Source: Sweltsa coloradensis
Taxonomy: Eukaryota > Arthropoda > Insecta > Plecoptera > Chloroperlidae
NCBI GenBank assembly: GCA_024449915.1
Contig: JAMZAV010000103.1
Location: 434,001-498,000 of the forward strand
Reading direction: 5' to 3'
DNA length: 64,000 nucleotides
In this document: positions 61,113 through 64,000 of the stretch, piece by piece
Numbering within the stretch: position 1 is the first letter of the stretch
How the letters are laid out: each line of letters begins with the position of its first letter
The notes under the pieces: model-generated
Databases searched by the model: none
What the model was told of the DNA's origin: nothing
What the model saw: the letters and a program-made list of their open reading frames with translations, nothing else
Made by a program: the position numbers and the translations under genes

Positions 61113-61589
61113 TTGGATGAGCGTAGCGAGCGAAGCGAAGATTCCATTTCACTACACTGGAGAAAAAATCCGGAATGTTTTTTTTTTCTTTCCTTTTTTT
61201 CCTTTTGTATTTTTGTGTGTCTGTTAGCACGATTCCGGCTAAACCGATACTTCAATTGCGATGAAATTTTGTGGAGGCCTTCTTAATCTCTGAACTTAGA
61301 ACTGCCACGTTTTTGAGTGCTATCAAAAATTATTTCTCATAAAAATCGCAATTTTACGATTTTTTCGATTTCTAAAAAATTTCTTCGACTTATAACACCT
61401 ACATGCTTTATCCGATTGTAATTATTTTTTCACAGAACCTTAATTTTATAAACTTATATATTCGTGTGAAATTTGAGCGTAATCGAAAAATTATTTCTCG
61501 TGAAAATCGCAATTTTACGCTTTTTTCATATTTAAAAAATTACGCTCATCCAACAACGCGTCTGAAAAAGCTTTTGAGAAGATTCCTAG
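61113..61589 (+). mobile_element. Helentron-like element, second subfamily, copy I
   Basis: TTGGATGAGCGTAGCGAGCG at the 5' tip, CTCATCCAACAACGCG near the 3' end, then a variant stem (TCTGAAAAAGCTTTTGAGA) and the end GATTCCTAG followed by T. At 477 bp it is the shortest copy, with one core monomer. Its 3' stem variant is shared with copy H. Confidence 0.65.
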
Positions 61590-62942
61590 TAAATACATCA
61601 AATTCGCTAGATATTTCAATTTCCTGCGCAACATTGAACACAGAAAATAGTTAGAACCTTTCAGTCATACGCGATACAATTTCACCGATCTTAATTATAA
61701 ATATATAATACTAGTCGATAACCATTCTCTTTTTTATCTGGGTGAAAGAAAACACTGTTTCAATCGCAGTATACAGTACACCCAATATAAGTATCCACCT
61801 TCATTCGAAAAAGGCAATTAAAGTCAGATTGGACACACAGTCCAACCATTTAATTAAATATCAAATTCAGAAAATCATGCATGCATTTTTATTTTTCTCG
61901 CGTCTTCCATTATATCATACATATCATACATTTTTCTGAAACCTATAAGAATTGTCTTTCAGATTAATACTTTCTTAGGTCTAGTATCAACATGTAATTC
62001 ATAGAAACATGTACAACCCTTTGAGACTAAGAATGTTTGATCAAGCCATCATTTATGCGATTCTCTCATCTGTTAATCACCTAAAACCTCTACCAAATAA
62101 GCAATGTAAAGTAGCCTAAGAGACCTGCCACCACTAATAATTTATCTACCCTCATCGGGATTATAGTCCGAAGTGGTCTGCAATCCCTTAACAAAAGCCA
62201 CCCCTCGTGTGGGTAAACACTGTGCTATTGATACGCTCTTCTGCATTGTCCAATTAGGCTATTGTTCCGTACACGCGATCACTTTTCAATTATGCTGCAA
62301 GCTGCGAGTACGAGTACTGCCGATTGTTAACGAGTATGATCGAGTGTAAACACGTCTCCATCGCATTCCCCCCTTTGAGCACGACATTCATCCCCTCTGA
62401 CCGTATGTCTCCGCAGTCTGCACATAGGACCGACTACACGAATGAATCCGCCAGACTCCCATGTACTTATAGCGAAGTTCGTGATGGGAGAGTTCCATTA
62501 ATACTAATGTAAATTTATTTTTTAATTAATCTATAATGTTGTGTTGTTACTTTGTTTAGTAGGTTGCTATAGACACTAATTGTGAATGGAGCTATCAGCT
62601 ATGCCCTTTCCTAGCAACTTAAGAACGCATTTTGTATGCGTTAAATATAGCCGTGTATATTAGTCGACGAGTGTTTTAAACAACTCCGAGGTCTATATTT
62701 TTAGCACTTGTGTAAATTTTCTCCACCATCATACACTGACACAAATAAATTTAATAAATAAAATATTCGGGAATTATGTATTACTTTCTCATAGGCTTTT
62801 ATTACTCCGATAAAAATTGTGGAATGCTTTTTGCAACACCCCCACCGATATCACTCGTACACGCGCACTACCACTGAAGAAATCATAGATTTATTTCCGG
62901 AAATTTACTGCTTAATTTTATTTTGTTTTTTGTTTTTCAAAA
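61590..62942. other. Intergenic, no feature recognised
   Basis: AT-rich; a few short ORFs without domains. The ORF read into the next feature from 62819 has unrelated sequence before about 62943. Confidence 0.45.
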
Positions 62943-63774
62943 CAAGTTTAGCGTTTAGCTATGACTTAAATACATTAATTGAAATACTAAATAGAGAATT
63001 AAGACTAGTAACTGAATGGATGTCTGGCGATAATCTCAAATTAAATATTGATAAATGTAAATACATGATCATATCTACCAATGCTAAGTTAAAAAGACTG
63101 GGTGTAAATACTAATAAGATAGAATTATATGGTGAAGTGATCGAACAGGTCACTGAAATGAAATATTTAGGATTTGTTATTGATAATGAACTTAAGTTTG
63201 ATAAACATATAAAATATATGGGTAAAAAAATTAGTAAAAAGATAGGATTTTTGGACGCATAGGTAAGTCCTTGTCTATGTGGTCTAAACAACTAGTTTAT
63301 AACACTATTATTCAGCCTCAATTTGACTACTGTGCCACACTGTTATTGTTAGCTAATAAATCAGACCTGTCTCTTTTACAAAAACTTCAGAATAGAGGAA
63401 TGCGTATTATAATAGGATGTTACAAATATACACCAATATGTGCAATGCTCACTTACTTGGATTTTATGAATGTTGAAGAAAGGGTGCACTATTTGTCCTT
63501 AATCTTTATTTACAAAATGTTAAACAATATGCTGCCTGAATATTTAAAATGTAAAGTTGTTATGGTAAAAGATATACATTCACACAACACCAGGGCATGT
63601 TTTAATAATAATGTGTATATTGAATTTAGGGGCAAAAGCGCATCAATGAAGTCGTTATTTGTGAAGGGTATTAAACTTTATAATAAACTACCAAATAACA
63701 TTAGGGAATCTGACAATGTTGGATCTTTTAAAAGAAAATGTAAATATTATATTATGAAAGGTAAATACATCTGA
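62943..63774 (+). pseudogene. 5'-truncated, frameshifted non-LTR retrotransposon reverse transcriptase
   Basis: The C-terminal part of a LINE ORF2. The first segment, to 63262, has the palm/thumb signatures WMSGDNLKLNIDKCKYMI and MKYLGFVIDNELKFDKHI. It is broken after KKIGFL by one missing base at about 63250, and continues one frame over (GRIGKSLSMWSKQLVYNTII, then QPQFDYCATLL) to a stop at 63774. The endonuclease and the fingers are absent. The homology starts at TSLAFSYDL, directly after where the catalytic [FY]-A-D-D box would stand. Jockey/CR1-like by general look; the clade is not settled. Not functional. Confidence 0.8.
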
Positions 63775-64000
63775 TTGTTATTATTTTGTGAAGGGTCAGG
63801 GCTATACATTTGATAGTGTTGATTATGTCTGATTGTTCTATTATTAAGAATGTATAAAGCATATTATGTTCTGTATCGATAATAATAGCTGAACTCAGCT
63901 AATAATAAACGATTATTATTAGTAAGCACTACACGATCCTACGGCATTTAAGTTGAAAATCATAGTTTTATTTATAAATTACTCGAAAAATTGTCATGCT
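63775..64000 (+). other. Probable 3' UTR of the retrotransposon fragment, cut by the window end
   Basis: Follows the reverse transcriptase stop with no other gene. It contains AATAATAAACGATTATTATT-type AT repeats. The poly-A or repeat tail was not identified before the window ends. Confidence 0.35.

Overview
The window is eukaryotic DNA, almost certainly animal and most likely an arthropod (insect). It is AT-rich, with GC-richer exons, GT-AG introns, tRNA-Ala(AGC) genes of the usual metazoan type, and many non-autonomous DNA transposons. The order is not settled by the sequence; a hemipteran is only a guess.

Region 1 (1-18150) holds the 3' part of one multi-exon gene on the + strand. Ten coding exons (1671-17704) join with compatible splice phases at every junction and end in a 2.86-kb terminal exon with a TGA stop and two AATAAA signals. 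The 5' exons lie left of the window. The part seen encodes about 1,730 residues of a cytoplasmic-looking scaffold: six copies of a short F-x-[RK]-[RK]-[LM]-x-E-W motif, a Gly-rich linker, several coiled-coil segments, and a long Ser/Pro-rich tail with repeated S-x-SAG motifs. I do not recognise the family. Exons 1 and 3 each carry one apparent +1 frame break; removing two bases makes the total an exact multiple of three. The 3' end of exon 6 and its splice donor have been amplified into an 85-bp minisatellite of about 1.4 kb. Introns also hold three Helentron-like insertions, tRNA-derived SINE heads and a perfect 18-bp hairpin.

Region 2 (18150-47000) shows no convincing protein gene. It contains further Helentron-like elements, a 555-bp nested foldback element with an 11-bp target-site duplication (TSD), a 464-bp hAT-type MITE with a perfect 8-bp TSD, a four-unit ~172-bp satellite, micro- and minisatellites, and a GC-rich patch with two TGACGTCA sites.

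Region 3 (47000-53560) is a cluster of five tRNA-Ala(AGC) genes (one on -, four on +), with a Helentron-like element just before the cluster and another before the last gene. All five have the G3:U70 identity pair and a T-run terminator; one has a 1-nt deletion in the anticodon arm.

Region 4 (53560-64000) is again gene-poor. It has a second, inverted copy of the foldback element (with its own 11-bp TSD), one more Helentron-like element, and at the right end a 5'-truncated, frameshifted non-LTR retrotransposon reverse transcriptase that begins right after where the catalytic motif would be.
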